From assembly GCA_016647705.1 (NCBI GenBank), contig CM028335.1:9872905-9936904 (forward strand): a stretch of DNA of 64,000 nucleotides. The letters are read 5' to 3'. This document shows positions 11,601 through 24,639 of the stretch, piece after piece (position 1 is the stretch's first letter; each line of letters begins with the position of its first letter). Both the position numbers and the translations under genes were made by a program. The notes beneath the pieces were generated by a model, which was given only the letters and a program-made list of their open reading frames with translations, was not told the DNA's origin and made no database searches. Source of the DNA: Eucommia ulmoides (lineage: Eukaryota; Streptophyta; Magnoliopsida; Garryales; Eucommiaceae).

Positions 11601-13934
11601 GTTGGCCTAGTAAGCTACCCAAGAGGATGAGTGAATTGGGTAATATTAAAAATTATCAGACTATAACACTTCAAAAATCAAACAATTAATTTTATCATAA
11701 AATTAATTATTATCTTTATAGCAGCGGATATGTGTTATCAACTAGGTATACACTCGAACAACAAAATATAAACAATATAAATAAAGCAGCACACAAAAAT
11801 TTATACTGGTTCACCAAGCTACTCTTGGTTAATCCAGTCCTCCAAGCTCCATAGAGAGTCGTACTCACTAAATTCAAGATTCCTTTAACAGGTAGGAACC
11901 AAATCTTTACACAATAATTATTTTCACCGGCTCAAAATCAACCTTTACAATTCTTTTTAACAGGTTCAAGAATAACCTTTTCTTTTTTCCAGACTCAAGA
12001 ATAACCTTATCTTCTCACAGGTTAAAGATTAACCTAATTCTGTTACAGAGAGAATCACAACATAATTCTTTTTATACCTTAAGCTTAAGAATACAATCAC
12101 TCCAGATATCTTTTTTCTAGGTAAGAATAGAACATTTACAATTCACTTACAATTCTAATTTTAGTGAGAAAGAATTACCCCTTAATCATTTTTTACTCTA
12201 GGCAAAAATCAAAATCTCAATCTCTTTACCGAAAAATATTGAAATTAACTACCACTGATTAGACACTCCCAATAGTATCTAATCCATACACAACTCACCA
12301 ATTACAAAAATTAATAAGTTTTTCTCACTTGGAGCTTCTACCACCCTAGATTAATTTGAACTCAATTAATATCTCGATACTAGTGATAGAAATAAAGTAA
12401 GAAAACAAAATCTGATTATAATAGAAAACGGGTAGCAAGCAATTTAGCACGTAATCAGATTTTCACCAAAAATTGTTTTAAAATATTTTTATACTTTTAA
12501 CATACAAAAACGATTTTATGAAGATCTTATCAACCAAGCAAATAGACAAATAAATCAGCAATAAAGACTAATAGCTTGAAAAGATCTCACCAGGAAAACA
12601 CCGAACAGATTGCACGTAGTATCGCAAGACAACTTAAATCGGTGACGCTAACTCAAATAGCGATTTAACTTAAGAACTTCTCAATAATTGATATTACAAT
12701 TGATCTCTCAAAATAATATCAGAATGATGACTCTTAGAAAAGTTTAGCAACTGAATAGTTCTTGATATTGTGTATATATATTATGTGAAATCCTCAAGCC
12801 TATATATAGGGAATTGAAACAAGCCCTCCAACTGCTAGTTTTCAAATGATAAGATTCTAAAAAGCACCTATAGACCCCATATATCATTATATCTCATTTA
12901 AGATATATTTGACTTTATTATAACTTTCAAAACATTCAATTGAGTCCCTCAAACTTTTACTCAATCTCAATTAGATAAGATAGAAAGAATTACATGTACC
13001 AAATTGAAAGATATCAAAAATACTTGAACTATATCTATAGGGATATCCAAATAGGAGTATCATATCTTAAATATATTCATATCCCTAAGATCTCTCAATC
13101 AAATAAACAAATAACGATTAGTTTTTGAATAAATCCTGAAATTCCACAAAACCTGAAATTGTCCATTGGTTGACCGACCAACACCCATCGGTCGACCGAT
13201 TAATACAGGATACTAGCCAAGCCAAAACTTCTCTCCCATAAGTCAACCGCCACTTATTCCTCTATCGACAGATCGATTCTGCAATTTTCATAAGTCGACC
13301 TCTCTATCGACCTAACGATTCAGAGAGTTCCTCTTTTGGCCATAGGTCGACCTACTTGTCGATCGGAAGATTCATGGACTTTATCTTTTAGCCACAAGTC
13401 AACCTACCTATCAACCGAGAGATTCAGAGAGTTCATATAATTTTCATAGGTCGACTTATCTGTTGACCGACTATTGCTGGAACACCTCTCCTTAATTAAT
13501 TTTCATTTAATTACTTTGACGTTTTCGTCCCATTAACCGATTTCTTTTCTCGGTTAGCTCTATTAAATCCTTGAATTCAATATTAATCAATTATCTTTCT
13601 TAAATTAATGTTTTCTCTTTAATTTCACATAAGAGAAAATATGTTAACTAATTTGGATCCTATTAAAAACACACATAATCATAAAAATATTTTGTATCAT
13701 GTGTGATCCTAATCAGGATACATTAAGAGTAAAAACTTAACCAGAGTTGTTTTCCCCTAGGTTCTTCAAGATCTTCGGTCTCTTAAAGTCCATTATCTTT
13801 GTTAGTCTCTTCAGTATTAATTTTCTTCAAGATAATATCTTCACTAGAACTTATAAACTGAAACACTCAATAAATTTATTAATTCTACAAAAAATATTAA
13901 CATTTAATTGTCCATAAAAAACTTAGGATCAATA
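11601..13934 (-). mobile_element. Sirevirus-like Copia 5' LTR (LTR A)
   Basis: A long LTR of about 2.33 kb, bounded on the + strand by TGTTGGCC at 11601 and GATCAA at about 13932. The primer-binding site and gag lie on the 11600 side, so this is the 5' LTR of a minus-strand element. Related copies occur at 19698-27446 (split by an insertion) and in opposite orientation at 28515-32365. It contains a GTCGAC-rich minisatellite at 13140-13490. Confidence 0.78.
13140..13490. repeat. GTCGAC palindrome minisatellite in LTR A
   Basis: Five or six degenerate units of about 55-60 bp, each with an AGGTCGACCTA-type palindrome, a second GTCGACCGA half, and GATTCAGAGAGTTC. The corresponding array is present in the related LTRs (about 21230-21490 and 28570-28800). 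Confidence 0.75.
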
Positions 13935-13994
13935 GAATGTGTTATATTTGCTCTTATTGTACATGAGTCCAAACATATTAGCCTAATATATTAC

Positions 13995-15345
13995 TGGACA
14001 TGAGTCTCATCTAATCCATAGAATCAGTAAAAATGATACATGTAGTGGTAGATTAGTAAATTGACCAAAAAAAAAGAGAAAAAAAATTATTTCGATGTTT
14101 ATTAGATATTTATGTCAATGGAACCATTTTACAAAATTTAAAAGTTTCAAATATATTTTTCTAAAAATATAAGGATAAAAGTGAAAACCTCGAAAATTGA
14201 GGGGGCTTGAATTACCTCTCGGCCTTATATAGTTTAGCTACTAGGTACGTGAAAACATATTGAGCAATGTTGATTGTCATCTTCCTTTAAAAGAACAAGT
14301 TAGAAGATGACAAATCATTGTTATCCCACTTCTGTTAGGAAATACAAAACAAATTAGGTTGAGGATTTGGGGAACATAGACATACTGATAGAGATTTTCT
14401 ACATAGTTCCATGAAATCCTTGTTGTCAATTAAATGTGTTTCAACATTATAGGAGTCACTAATAAAAATCCCTCATTTCATTTGTCTTAAGAATGAATAA
14501 ATGAGGCACGTATGCTCCTCTAAGCTAGCCATTATAATCCTATAAAACATGCAATTGTCCATTGCTTTAACCTGACATTTCTTGTTGCTACCTTTAAACA
14601 AGCAAAGTACAAATGAATTCCTCACATTTTGGTAATTGTTGTCGGTCCCTTAAATGAATTATTTGGTGCAGTCTGTAACTTTACCGTTTGGGATTTTAAA
14701 TCCAACGACAAGTGAGCTTAAGTCCCCGCCCTTCCCTTTGCCTAACCTCACCACTAGGTATCCTCCTACTTTGACTCATTCTCTTTTTTACTAAGGTTTA
14801 GGTACCCGTTGACTATTTGTATAAGGCAATCTTGGTTCAGTTCTTTTGGGACGAGAGAAAAAATTACAATAAACTCTTTGATAAAACCTTTACTTTGTCG
14901 TACATGTAAGGTCGTGATTCTTAGAGTCACCTTACGTTTCATTTTCCTCCAATTAGTGACCTTAATTCGATTATGTCGAATACCAATACTGAGGATGTTT
15001 ATTATTGGTTCATATTGGTTGGCCACTATAATCATATTTATAGTTTTGCATTTGATATAGGGAGTGGAGAGTTTCAAGAGATTTTATTGTTGGCTACAAC
15101 TAGTAGATGACATGGAAATCTTGCCATTTGCAATGAATACATTGCCTTTTTACTTCATCAGTTCTTTTGGATGTATTAGTAGGATATATGTGAAATTATA
15201 GAAGAGAGATGTTGGACCAAAAATCTTTTTTTATAGATTATGGAGAAACTTGTATATTTATTAAGTTTTTGAAAGATTATCAGTTACTCTTTTGAAGCTT
15301 TTGATAATTCAATTTTATACGACTCCCATTTCAGTTAAATTTGCA
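13995..15345 (+). pseudogene. F-box / F-box-associated-domain pseudogene, copy 1 (eroded)
   Basis: This stretch aligns by eye with the better preserved F-box pseudogene at 54020-55310 over nearly its whole length. Examples are a shared upstream ATGAGTCTCATCTAATCCATAG block (14000), a GAGATTTTCTACATAGTTCCATGAAATC block matching the F-box (14390), AAACATGCAATTGTCCATT (14545), TCGGTCCCTTAAA (14644), TTCTTTTGGGACGAGAG (14841), ATGTCGAATACC (14975), TTTATTATTGGTT (15000), GAGATGTTGGACCAAAA (15205) and GATTATCAGTTACTCTTTTGAAGC (15277). No frame stays open beyond short stretches, so it carries many stops and indels. Family knowledge: F-box proteins are substrate receptors of SCF ubiquitin ligases, and the C-terminal FBA domain binds the target. 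About 190 bp of unrelated sequence (about 14050-14250) separates the upstream block from the body, absent in copy 2. It is non-functional. Confidence 0.75.
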
Positions 15346-16109
15346 TTCTTCTGGCATAGAAATATTACCATGAGCTGTTGATGTAGAATCATAGAATGTA
15401 TTATTTGCGCGAACCAAAGCACTTAGGGCTCAAAAAATCGCTCAGACCCCAGGGGTAATTTTTCTATTTCTTTCTTTGATTAGATCTTTTTTTTTTTTTT
15501 TTTTTTTGGTACTTAGTGTTCTTATGTGATTTGATAGAATTCTATCCCTATAATATTTATTGTCCCTTTAATTTCCTTTTAATACTTTTTATAACCTCTC
15601 TTGGACGTCTTTTGCCCACTTCTTCCTTACCTTGGGACATGTGTGGTTTCTTTTCTTAATAGGAATGATTCCTATATTTGGTTCACGTTCGCATGTTTTT
15701 TAAGTCCGCAAGCCATGTTAAACTTCGGCTTATTATGTTTCACTTCGTTTTTATCCAGAGCTTTTGTGTGAAGGTTCCTTTCAATTTTCTTATTTAATTT
15801 AGATTTTTATTATTCTTTGTTCATTTACAATTAAGGCACAAAATCTACAGTTAAGGGGAACCTAAGCAACTCGTGCTTGTGGAAAATAATTCGTATCGAA
15901 TCGAGAGTAGTCGTATTTTTGTTCTTTCTTTCATTGTATCTATGTTTTGTTTTTTTGTTTTTTTTTGTTTTTTTGTTTTTTTTTTTTTTCTATAAGTTTT
16001 CATACATAATTTCAATAGAGTTTCTCTAGATAATATTTGTGTGCTTTATTTCTTCTTCAATTCCATTTGTAGCCACTTTTGGACATGTTCTTCCCACATC
16101 TTGTCTTTC
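15346..16109. other. Intergenic DNA, no gene seen
   Basis: T-rich DNA with a poly-T run at about 15490-15508 and an interrupted (GT5-9)n run at 15947-15990. No coding potential or RNA gene was recognised. It may be the downstream continuation of the minus-strand Gypsy scrap at 16110-16580, but I could not see a motif to prove it. Confidence 0.45.
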
Positions 16110-16581
16110 TTACGAACATGGGTGATTTCCTTTGTTGATTGACATTATGCGTGAATTTAGTTTGTGCTCTGAGTTTGTGAAATTCTCAGAGAATATTTGT
16201 CATGTTCCTACATTATTGGGATCCCTTGTCCTCGTTCAATATTGGATTATTATATTCCAATATTTATTCATAAAAACCAACTTTGGGGGTAATTCCTTAA
16301 ATTTTTTTCTTCAATTTGGTTTCCTTAGCTTGTTGAATCTAAACTTTATCAAATTTTACCATTTTCTTCTCTACCTTGTCCATGTATTTGATTGTCTTCT
16401 CATCCCTTGCCTCGTAGTTATCTTTGATATGGCTAGTGACTAACTGTGAGTCACTAGTTAGTTTGATCTTTGTTGCTTCCATCACTCAAACTATTTTTAG
16501 CCCAATTAAGATTTCTTCATGCTTTGCTTTGTTGTTTATATCATGGTACTTCCATCTCATTGCATGCTCTATCACCAATTC
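16110..16581 (-). mobile_element. Ty3/gypsy pol scrap (RNase H region)
   Basis: On the minus strand the sequence carries the hallmarks of Gypsy RNase H: NNKAKHEEILIGL (family NNEAEYEALxxGL), SDSQLV, NYEARDEKT and KYMDKVEKK followed by a short phe-rich stretch. It lies between about 16560 and 16290. It is a broken fragment with no LTR of its own and is cut off at 16581 by the start of an LTR-like sequence. Confidence 0.7.
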
Positions 16582-17320
16582 TGTTGGTCCAAGTCTACCA
16601 AAGAGGGGTGAATTGGATAGCGCAAATAACGTCTAAGTTTTTTCCTTCTTTTTGAAATTATCAAAATCTCACACTTTATATGGATATAAACAAATTAATA
16701 TAAATGTGAAAGCAGCACACTAGAATGAAATAATAAAAAAGATAAACACAACCACACAACCATATATAAATTAAAGACACTGACACAATAATTTATAGTA
16801 GTTCGGATAAGGTCCCTCTTTGCCTTCGTATATTCCCCCTAGCTCCTTCTCATATTTCTAATCCACCATTCCCTGATTTTTATCCCTAATGAAGACCAAA
16901 CCAATGTAATTAAAGTAAATTATGTTTAGACCTCTTCATCTCTCACAATTCTCTCACTTACACTAGTACTCTGGTTTAAATTACAATTCACACCCTCACA
17001 GGTCCTCTTTTACTTTGTTAAATTAACGAGATACTACTCGAAACTTCTATAAATGCCCTATAAACCAATACACCATATGTTGAATCTCTAGGTGCTTATA
17101 TAAATGTGTACTATAATGATATGCAATTTGAGAACAAATACAATAACAATCACGTTCAAGATCCGATCGAGTATGACCATGTGATAAAAAGAATTAATTT
17201 ATTCAATTTTAACTTACTTTACAAGTTCATATGATTCTTTACATATAAACAAGTTAAGGAGGTTTTCAAGATAGTAAATAGGCTCTTAAAATATCTAGTG
17301 AAAATGTCGAAGTATCTTAT
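16582..17320 (-). mobile_element. Diverged LTR fragment (TGTTGG-type)
   Basis: Begins TGTTGGTCC followed by a CTACCAAAGAGGGGTGAATTGG block that resembles the start of LTR A (TGTTGGCC, CTACCCAAGAGG, GTGAATTGGGTA), then AAAGCAGCACAC and a TTTATAGTAGTTCGG block. It appears to have inserted into the Gypsy scrap. The far end is not defined because the Helitron terminus at 17322 adjoins it. Confidence 0.5.
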
Positions 17321-17334
17321 GCTAGTTAATTCCC

Positions 17335-17348
17335 GTGGCTAAAGCCAC
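17335..17348 (-). terminator. Helitron 3' terminal hairpin
   Basis: Perfect 6-bp stem GTGGCT/AGCCAC with AA loop, followed on the minus strand by GGGAATTAACTAG. In Helitrons this hairpin near the 3' end is thought to act as the rolling-circle termination signal. Confidence 0.7.
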
Positions 17349-18597
17349 TGAAAAAAATTATTGTCAAGCGACTAAAGGTACCAACGCCTTTTGTTTGTGG
17401 TATCACATTTAACACAAAACAATTTGCATTTAATACTAAATAATAAAAATTACTTTGAACACATACTTGAATAGTATGTTGTATCATAAATGCAAATCTA
17501 GTTTACTTGATTTATAAATCATTGGAGGTTAGAGGTTGCAAAATAAATATATTTATCTTGATAAAAATAAAAAATAAAAAATAAAAAAATCATTTTTTTT
17601 ATATAACCAAGTTGATTTAGTTTACATAAATAAATTTTGATTTTAAATTAGTATTTAATTTCAATTATTAATATTATCAAGAAAATAGAAACTTAGCGGG
17701 AATAGCCAGCATTCAATAACTGTTTATTCTTAAAAAATCAATTAAAAAATATCATATTCCCTTAAGCACCAATTAATTTTACATATATTCCTAAATGAGC
17801 GGAAAAATTAGATGTAAGTTGTATACATAGTTTCTTACAGCTATATGCATATATTATAAATTGTAGTAAATATGCTAAATTTTGCTTCTTAACCCTAGAC
17901 CACCCACAACTGAAAATTGATATAATCGCACGACCATAAATTAATTTTGAAATGATTAGAAATCAGTCTGAACTTGATAAACAGTGTATCAAAGGACTCT
18001 CGATTTTAAACGAATGATCTAATTCTACTTCAAAATAATGAAAATTCACACTTCTTGGACTCACATGTGCTTCCTATGCTCTCATTCCAGGGTAGTGTTG
18101 TGCTTTCACCCCTATTTTTTAAGGTTCGCTGCAACATATATGGGATGGATTGAGATGGATAAACAAAGAAAGTGGTTGAAGAACAATACCCACAGAGGCG
18201 AAGATTACTCACAAATGAACTTGAATTGAACTTCTGAGAAAGACTCAATGTTGTTTATTAACGTTGTATATTCAACATTGTTCTTGCTGATAGTTTTTCT
18301 CTATTTAATTCTGTGTATCAGATTCTATTTACAAATTTAATTAAGGTTTAATTAGGATTCTATTTGTTTTTATTTTAGATTTCAATTTTGATTTGGTTAA
18401 GCTTTAAGTTTTGAATTTCAGTTATGTTTATGAGTGGGATTAAGGCTAGGGTTTTTAATCTATCAATTTGATTGCAATTCATTCAAGGGATATAGATTGC
18501 TTTGTTTCCAAATTCCTATTTTGCTTCCCATAAAACTTGGGATACAAACATAAGCAAGGAAAAAAGAGGAATTGCTCCAATAATGTTGTTCATGCAG

Positions 18598-19219
18598 GCC
18601 TCAATCTAAAGAATCGGGATGTCCAGAATCTGTGTTCCATGCTTACATACAAACCGGTAAAAATATATATGAACATGTGATGATATTATTTCTTTTTTCA
18701 TTTTTGTTTACCTTTATCTGTAAAACTTAAAATTAAAAGCAGTAAAGTAAACGCCAAAGAAGAGTTCTTTGTTTTTTATTTTTCAAACATGGAACAAAAG
18801 TAAAAAATGGATGTAAAAGAAAAAAAAAAGTTTCCATTTCTTTATGTTTCGGTTTTGGGATTCCTATTTCATCTTTATTTAACCCACAATTTTCATTTTA
18901 TGGCTTTTTGTTTTGGATTGTTTGCGATAAATTTAATTAATTTTTTGTTTTTTTAATTCTTTTAATTTTTTATTGCTTATTTCCTATGCAGTACTATTTT
19001 TTTTATTTAATCGTTAAGGTGGTATTTGTTTAGTAGTTTTGCCCACAGATTTTTAAAAGTTCAAACAATTTTGTATTGTTTTCATAATGGTTTTCTATAA
19101 ATGTTGTAGCAGAACAAGATAAGATGTTGTTTCTTTCCTTATCTTTTAATCAGATTTTTGTCTTTGTTCCAGGAAAAATGGGAGCAGAAATGCTTACAGA
19201 TGCTACTTTAGATAATTAG
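18598..19219 (+). pseudogene. Captured gene 3' fragment, two exons
   Basis: Exon 18598-18656 has a good acceptor (TGTTCATGCAG) and donor (CCG/GTAAAA). A second exon starts at 19173 after a pyrimidine-rich acceptor (TTTGTTCCAG) and ends at a TAG stop (19217-19219). Spliced together the frame is open across the junction and reads PQSKESGCPESVFHAYIQTG then KMGAEMLTDATLDN and stop. I do not recognise the protein. The intron of 516 bp is T-rich, as plant introns are. It lies inside the probable Helitron, opposite in strand to the element, so it is most simply a captured 3' gene end. No upstream exon was convincingly found. Alternatively it is a coincidence of splice-like sites, but the joint open frame argues against that. 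Confidence 0.5.
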
Positions 19220-19454
19220 ACTCGATATTCTTCGCTTTTTTCCTTTTTTGTTTTTGATATTTTTCTTCTAGAGTTGCAATCGATATTATTCTTTTCTTTT
19301 TTTTTGTTTTTCGATTGTTTTTTCTAGAAGGTGAATAAAAAGAATACGACATAATGTTTCCCCTATCATGGATTGAATTTCTGTGTCTATCTACTTTCTT
19401 TTTTTTTTTTTTTTTTTTTTTTTTTTAGGGGCATAGTGATCTTTAAATTGTTAC

Positions 19455-19655
19455 ACTCAGTCATCTTCTCTTTCTTTCTCAGCAATCTCAAAGTCATGGA
19501 GTTGAAATTCGAGCAAAATTAATTAAGCAAAGAAATCCTTGTTTCTGTATATTTGCTACTCGGTCATCTTTTATTTCTCTCTCAACAATCTCAAAGTAAT
19601 GGAATTGAAATTTGGGCAAAACTGATTAAGAAGATAAATCCTTATTTCATTGGGT
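19455..19655. repeat. Tandem duplication, about 104-bp unit
   Basis: Two adjacent copies share a GTCATCTTyTmTTTCTyTCTCA block, CAATCTCAAAGTmATGGArTTGAAATT and ATCCTT(G/A)TTTC. It follows a poly-T tract at about 19399-19428. Confidence 0.7.
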
Positions 19656-19697
19656 CAATTACAAGATTGATTAGCAATATCTCTAGCTAATTAGATT

Positions 19698-21766
19698 TGT
19701 TGGCCTAGTGAGCTACCCAAGAGGTTGGTGAATTGGGTAATATTAAAAATTATCAGAATATAACGCTTTAAAAATCAAATAATTAATTTTATCCTAAAAT
19801 TAATTATTATCTTTATAGCAGCGGATATGTTTTATCAACTAGGTGCACACATAAACAACAAAATAAATAATATAAATAATACAGCATATAGAAATTTATA
19901 TTGATTCACCAAACTACTCTTAGCTAATCAAGTCCCCTGAGCTCCACGGAGAGTCGCACCCACTAAACTCAAGATTCTTTTAAAGGTATGAATCAAACCC
20001 TCACAATGATTGTTTTCGTAGGCTCCGAACTAACATTTACAATTCCTTTTCTCAGGCTCAGGAATAACCTCTATCTTTTTACCAAGCAGAAGATTAACCT
20101 AATTCTATTATAAGGAGAATCACGACCTAATTCTTTTTATACCTTAGGCTCAAGAATTAAACCTCACACAAACACGCTCCAAATATCCTTTTTATACTCT
20201 AGGCAAAGAATTAAAACCTAATCTTTTTATACTTTAGGCAAAGATCAAAACCTCAATCTCTATACCGAAAGAGATTAAAACCAACTATCCTTAATTAGAC
20301 ACCCCCAATAGTATCTAATCTGACACTCAACTACCAATTATAAAATTAATAATTGATTTTTCTACTCAGAGCTCTACCACCTCAGATAAATTTTAACTCG
20401 ATTAATGTCCTCATACTAGTAATAGGAATATAGTAAGAAATTCAAATTTTGATTTTAAACAAAAACGGGTAGCAAGTAATTTAGCAAGCAATCAGATTTT
20501 CTCAAAAAATTGTTTCAAAAATATTTTTCAATAAAAATTCAAAAAACAATTTCAAAGATCATTATTCTAAGTAACAATCAATAATATTAATCAATAGATA
20601 ATAGCAAAAACTTAGAACGATCTCACCAGGAATCCACCGGATTAATATAGATAGAATAGCAATGATACTTCAGATCGGTAGTAGCAATAATCCACAACAA
20701 ATTTTTCTTAAGAACAAATCTCAAGAAAGATCTCACAATGTACTCAGTATGATTTAAGAATGATGACTCTTAGAAAGCTCAGGAACTTAATAGCTCTTGA
20801 AATTTCATTGATTGGGATTATCTTAATTTTTGTTAATAAAACCTTAAAAACTCAGGTTTACTTATAGGGGATTATAACAAGCCCTCTAACGACTAGTTCT
20901 CAAATATTATGACAAATAATTACTCCATAAACCCCCTTACATCATTAAGACTCAATCCTGGTATAATTCACTTAAATATATCTTTTAAAACATTCAATTT
21001 AATCCCTCAAACTTTTACTCAATCTCAATTAGATAAGATAGAAAGAATTACATGTACCAAATTGAGAGATATCTAAAATACTTGAGCCATATCTATAGGG
21101 ATATTCAAATAGGAGTATCATATCTTAAATAAATCCATATCCCTAAGATCTCTAAATCAAATAAACAAATAACAATTTGTTAACAGCTAGTTTTTTATTA
21201 AATTTTGAAATTCCACATAACCTGAAACTGGCTATCGGTCGATCGCCCAATTCAGGATGTAGCCTACGCCAAAATCTATTCGCCCATCGATCGACCGCCC
21301 ATCCTTCATCTTTCGACCGAACGATCTAGAGACTTTCACAAGTCGACCTACCTGTCGACCAGAAAATCTAGAGAGTTCATCCTCTAAGCACATGTCGACT
21401 TACTTGTTGACCGAACGATTTAGAGAGTTCCATAGGTCGACTTACCTATTGACTGAATGATCCAAAGAGTTTGCCTTATAAACTTAGATTGTTGGAACAC
21501 CTCTCTTTAATCAATTTTAATTTATTTTCTTCGACGTTTTCTCCCCTTTAACCGATTTCTTTTCTCGGTTAGCTCCTCTAAATTCTTAAATTCAATTTTA
21601 ATCAATTATCAATATTTCTTTGTCAATTACACATAGAAGCAAATAATTTAACTAATTAGGATCCTATAAAAAGCACGCATTTTTGTAAAAAAAATATTTT
21701 GTGTCGTGTGTGATCCTAATCGGGAATCATTAAGAGTAAAAAATTAACCTGAATTGTTTTCTCTAG
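19698..21766 (-). mobile_element. Sirevirus-like Copia 3' LTR (LTR B), left part
   Basis: Begins TGTTGGCC and follows LTR A block by block (CTACCCAAGAGG, AGCAGCGGATATGT, AACGGGTAGCAAG, GTCGAC minisatellite, CCGATTTCTTTTCTCGGTTAGCTC). It is interrupted at 21767 by the nested Gypsy-type element and resumes at 27258. Confidence 0.78.
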
Positions 21767-23151
21767 TGACGGTAGTGAATTTAATTGTCACATTTTGGTT
21801 TGACTTGCAAGTGCACGATGTCAAGTTTTGGTATAGTGGACCTTTCGGTCGGATATCGTTTCATAGGGATTGGTTGAGACTATTGTCGAGCACCGTAATT
21901 ATCATAACCTAATTTTATCTAGGCTATAAAAAATGATTTATAATTAATTAATACTAATATTAAGTTAATTAATACTAATTATACTATAATACTATATTGA
22001 GATGTTTAAGGGAGAAGATTTCCTAGGGATTAAGTTCGTTTACAAATACGTGTTTGATCTTGTTTAGTTTACAATAACAACGTTCAACTTATTCGACAAT
22101 CTCTGCATCATAAACTTACTCACCACATCTCCCGAGTGTAAGATGAGTGAATATGCGACTTCATGTAGACGAATAAGTCCCCCTCAATGTCTTAATGACA
22201 CTAGATCACATGAGTCTTATCCCAACGTCAATGATTGCACACTTTCCAACTCTCTCCCGAGTCATTGGATTGTCGCGTTGTGTTTACCCTAGTCCGAGTT
22301 TGGGGTTACCTTTCCCGAGTGTTGAACCCTGTATTCTCTAATTATCTAAACAAATATAATATCAAAGTATAACGATAAACACAATCAAAATAGCGAAGAA
22401 CAACCATTAAAGAAACACAACTCAAACAAACAACGATTTCATAAATATTATTAATCCCTACACAAAATCCGTTTAGCTGATGACCATAACCATTTATACA
22501 ATAAAAACTGAGCTAACATGCTCAAAAACCTACCGAAGTTAAGAAAATAAAAAGAGAAACGAAAGAAACGTAGCCGTAGTCCGAAGATTTGGCGCTAAAA
22601 CCATTAAACAATCGTTTCTCCTTCTTCGCAACGTGTTCTTCTCCTTTAAATTTGGTTGAGTACTCCCTAAAACACTCTCAAACTATTCTAAGCCCTAAGG
22701 GGTCTCTAATAAACGAAATATAGGAGAGGGAGAAGATATAGGGCTCAAAATATCTAAATAAATATCTAAATTTCTGCAGAGTGACCACCGCGACGGTGGG
22801 CATATCGGCAATAGTGACTGCCGCGGCGATGGAAAAGTGGACAATGTTTCTGCATTTTGACCATTGCAGTGGTGGGCTTGCTAAGACTTTGGAGCCTTTT
22901 CTGGATTATGACCGCCGCGGCGGTGGGCTGCAGTTTTGAGATTTAACTTTTTTGCTTATTTCTCCACTGTTCTTCCACCACTCTTGATTCAATATGATCG
23001 TTTTTTATCCATTTTTATCCCTTTTCACCCCCACACACCTGATTGATAGCAAAAATAATAAAAATGTATTAAAACATATTAAACTATTGTAATAACACTT
23101 GAAAACTAACTAGTACGGTTTGGAAATAAATAGGTAAATTACACTTATCCA
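21767..23151 (-). repeat. 3' LTR of the LARD-like element
   Basis: TGACGG...TTATCCA, 1385 bp, the 3' LTR in the minus-strand sense. A GGACCTTTCGGTCGGATATCG block near 21840 and a GC-rich palindrome array at about 22780-22935 are shared with the other LTR. Confidence 0.75.
22780..22935. repeat. GC-rich CCGCCGCGGCGG palindrome array
   Basis: Three degenerate units of a GACCGCCGCGGCGGTGGGC type in an otherwise AT-rich region. Equivalent arrays lie at 26865-27020, 30400-30600 and 34625-34735, each in an LTR of the same family. Confidence 0.8.
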
Positions 23152-24639
23152 ATACGCCCAAACTTAGAATTTTGCTAGTCCTCGAGCAAAACACTCACAC
23201 TAAAATGAAAAACACAACTAAATTAAAAACACGAACAACCTAAATATAAACAACGTAAACATAACACTATGCGAGTTTTGAATTCTTCTACCGACCAAAA
23301 CATTTTTCCCTCAACAACCCCCAGTCATATCGAGTTCAGGTGGTAAAATGCACAATGTGGTGTTCTAGAATTTCGACATTCAATAATGGTAGACGTCATT
23401 CTAGATTCTGTCAACGTGTTTATACGAGACTCAATAATATAGTTATCCAAGATAGGATTAGATTATCCACCAACGAAACTCACGACCATAAAGGACTAGG
23501 ATATCCATATGCCTGATTGGGGTTCATAAAGATCAGAAGGATTTGGTTCCGTTTTGGAATATTTGGCCAAGGGTATTTCGGAATAGAAAACGGGTTAACA
23601 TTGTTAACGTAACGTTACCCCAGGCTTAACGCTTGGCATACTCACTCTCGAACCCCCATATATAAATTGGAAACAATTCTGAATAAACATTTAAGACCGA
23701 CGTACTCACTTGTAAAACAAAACGCAAATTTTACAATATTTACATATGTTGTTTTGTTGTTTTGTTTTTTTTTTTCACGAACCACACCCCCAAACTTATT
23801 TGATTATTAGAATTTCACGGGTGTGGTTAAAATGAACGAAAAATGACAAGTGAATACTCGAATACTGGACCAATCAAAAGTTCGCCCTAAACCCAACCGC
23901 TCACTTCAAGTAGCATAAACGAATGCTAACTTGATTCACTCAAATTGTGCCTTTGGTTTAACGATATCGATTTAGAAAAAGCTCAATTGGCCGGGGTATT
24001 AGTTATGTGTTTAGAATTGAAATGGCATTTAGGATTCGATAGGATAACGAGGGATAAACATATAACATGGTAGGTTTAAAAGGCTCAAGTGACAAAATGA
24101 ATGCCTAAATCATATCTCCTAAACTACCTCACCTAGGATTTCGTCTCAAGCTTCCCCCAATCAGGTTCAAGAATCCCGAAAATTGTCATGAACTTGCTAA
24201 TGGATAATTGGCCTCTTAATCAATTGGATAACTATACATTGAATTTATGGGCCCGTGCAATTTAGGATCCACAATAACTTTTACCAAAACGACATGTCAA
24301 GCACACAGAACACACATGAATGAGCATTACCCTTGACCACGACAACAACTAGAGGATAATTTCATCATCGGGTAATAGCCCAGATGAACGAAAATCTTAG
24401 CATGCAACAACAAATACAAATAAACACAAAATAACCTTAACAAACATGCACACAAGAAAACAATAAAACATTTAACATACTATACTACACATCACTGCCA
24501 AACTTAAAACAGACAGTGTCCTCAGCGACCCAATCATCAATCTCAACATTTGAAATTAAAGCATACTGACAAATGGGATTTTGAACACATACCTGGGAGG
24601 CAAAATAATCTTGCCTCCGAATCAAGTCGGCAACGACGG

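Larger units (their letters stand above)
17322..19697 (-). mobile_element. Non-autonomous Helitron (probable)
   Basis: The 3' terminus is clear. Read on the minus strand, a GTGGCT/AGCCAC hairpin with a 2-nt loop (17335-17348) is followed about 9 nt later by CTAG (17322-17325), the classical Helitron end. The same terminal hairpin block (CCCGTGsCTAAAGsCAC then CTGAAAAAAA on the + strand) occurs at the end of the RepHel-bearing Helitron at 43340. No Rep or helicase sequence is present here. The 5' end (TC on the minus strand) was not identified, and 19697 is simply where the next LTR starts. Confidence 0.6.

Noticed and set aside
14766-15077. Antisense frame of 103 codons and overlapping sense frame of 83 codons
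   Set aside because: Both lie in the eroded F-box pseudogene. They show no independent similarity.
16132-16655. Plus-strand frames of 61-103 codons rich in Leu and Phe
   Set aside because: They lie opposite the Gypsy RNase H scrap and the LTR start, so they are antisense shadows.
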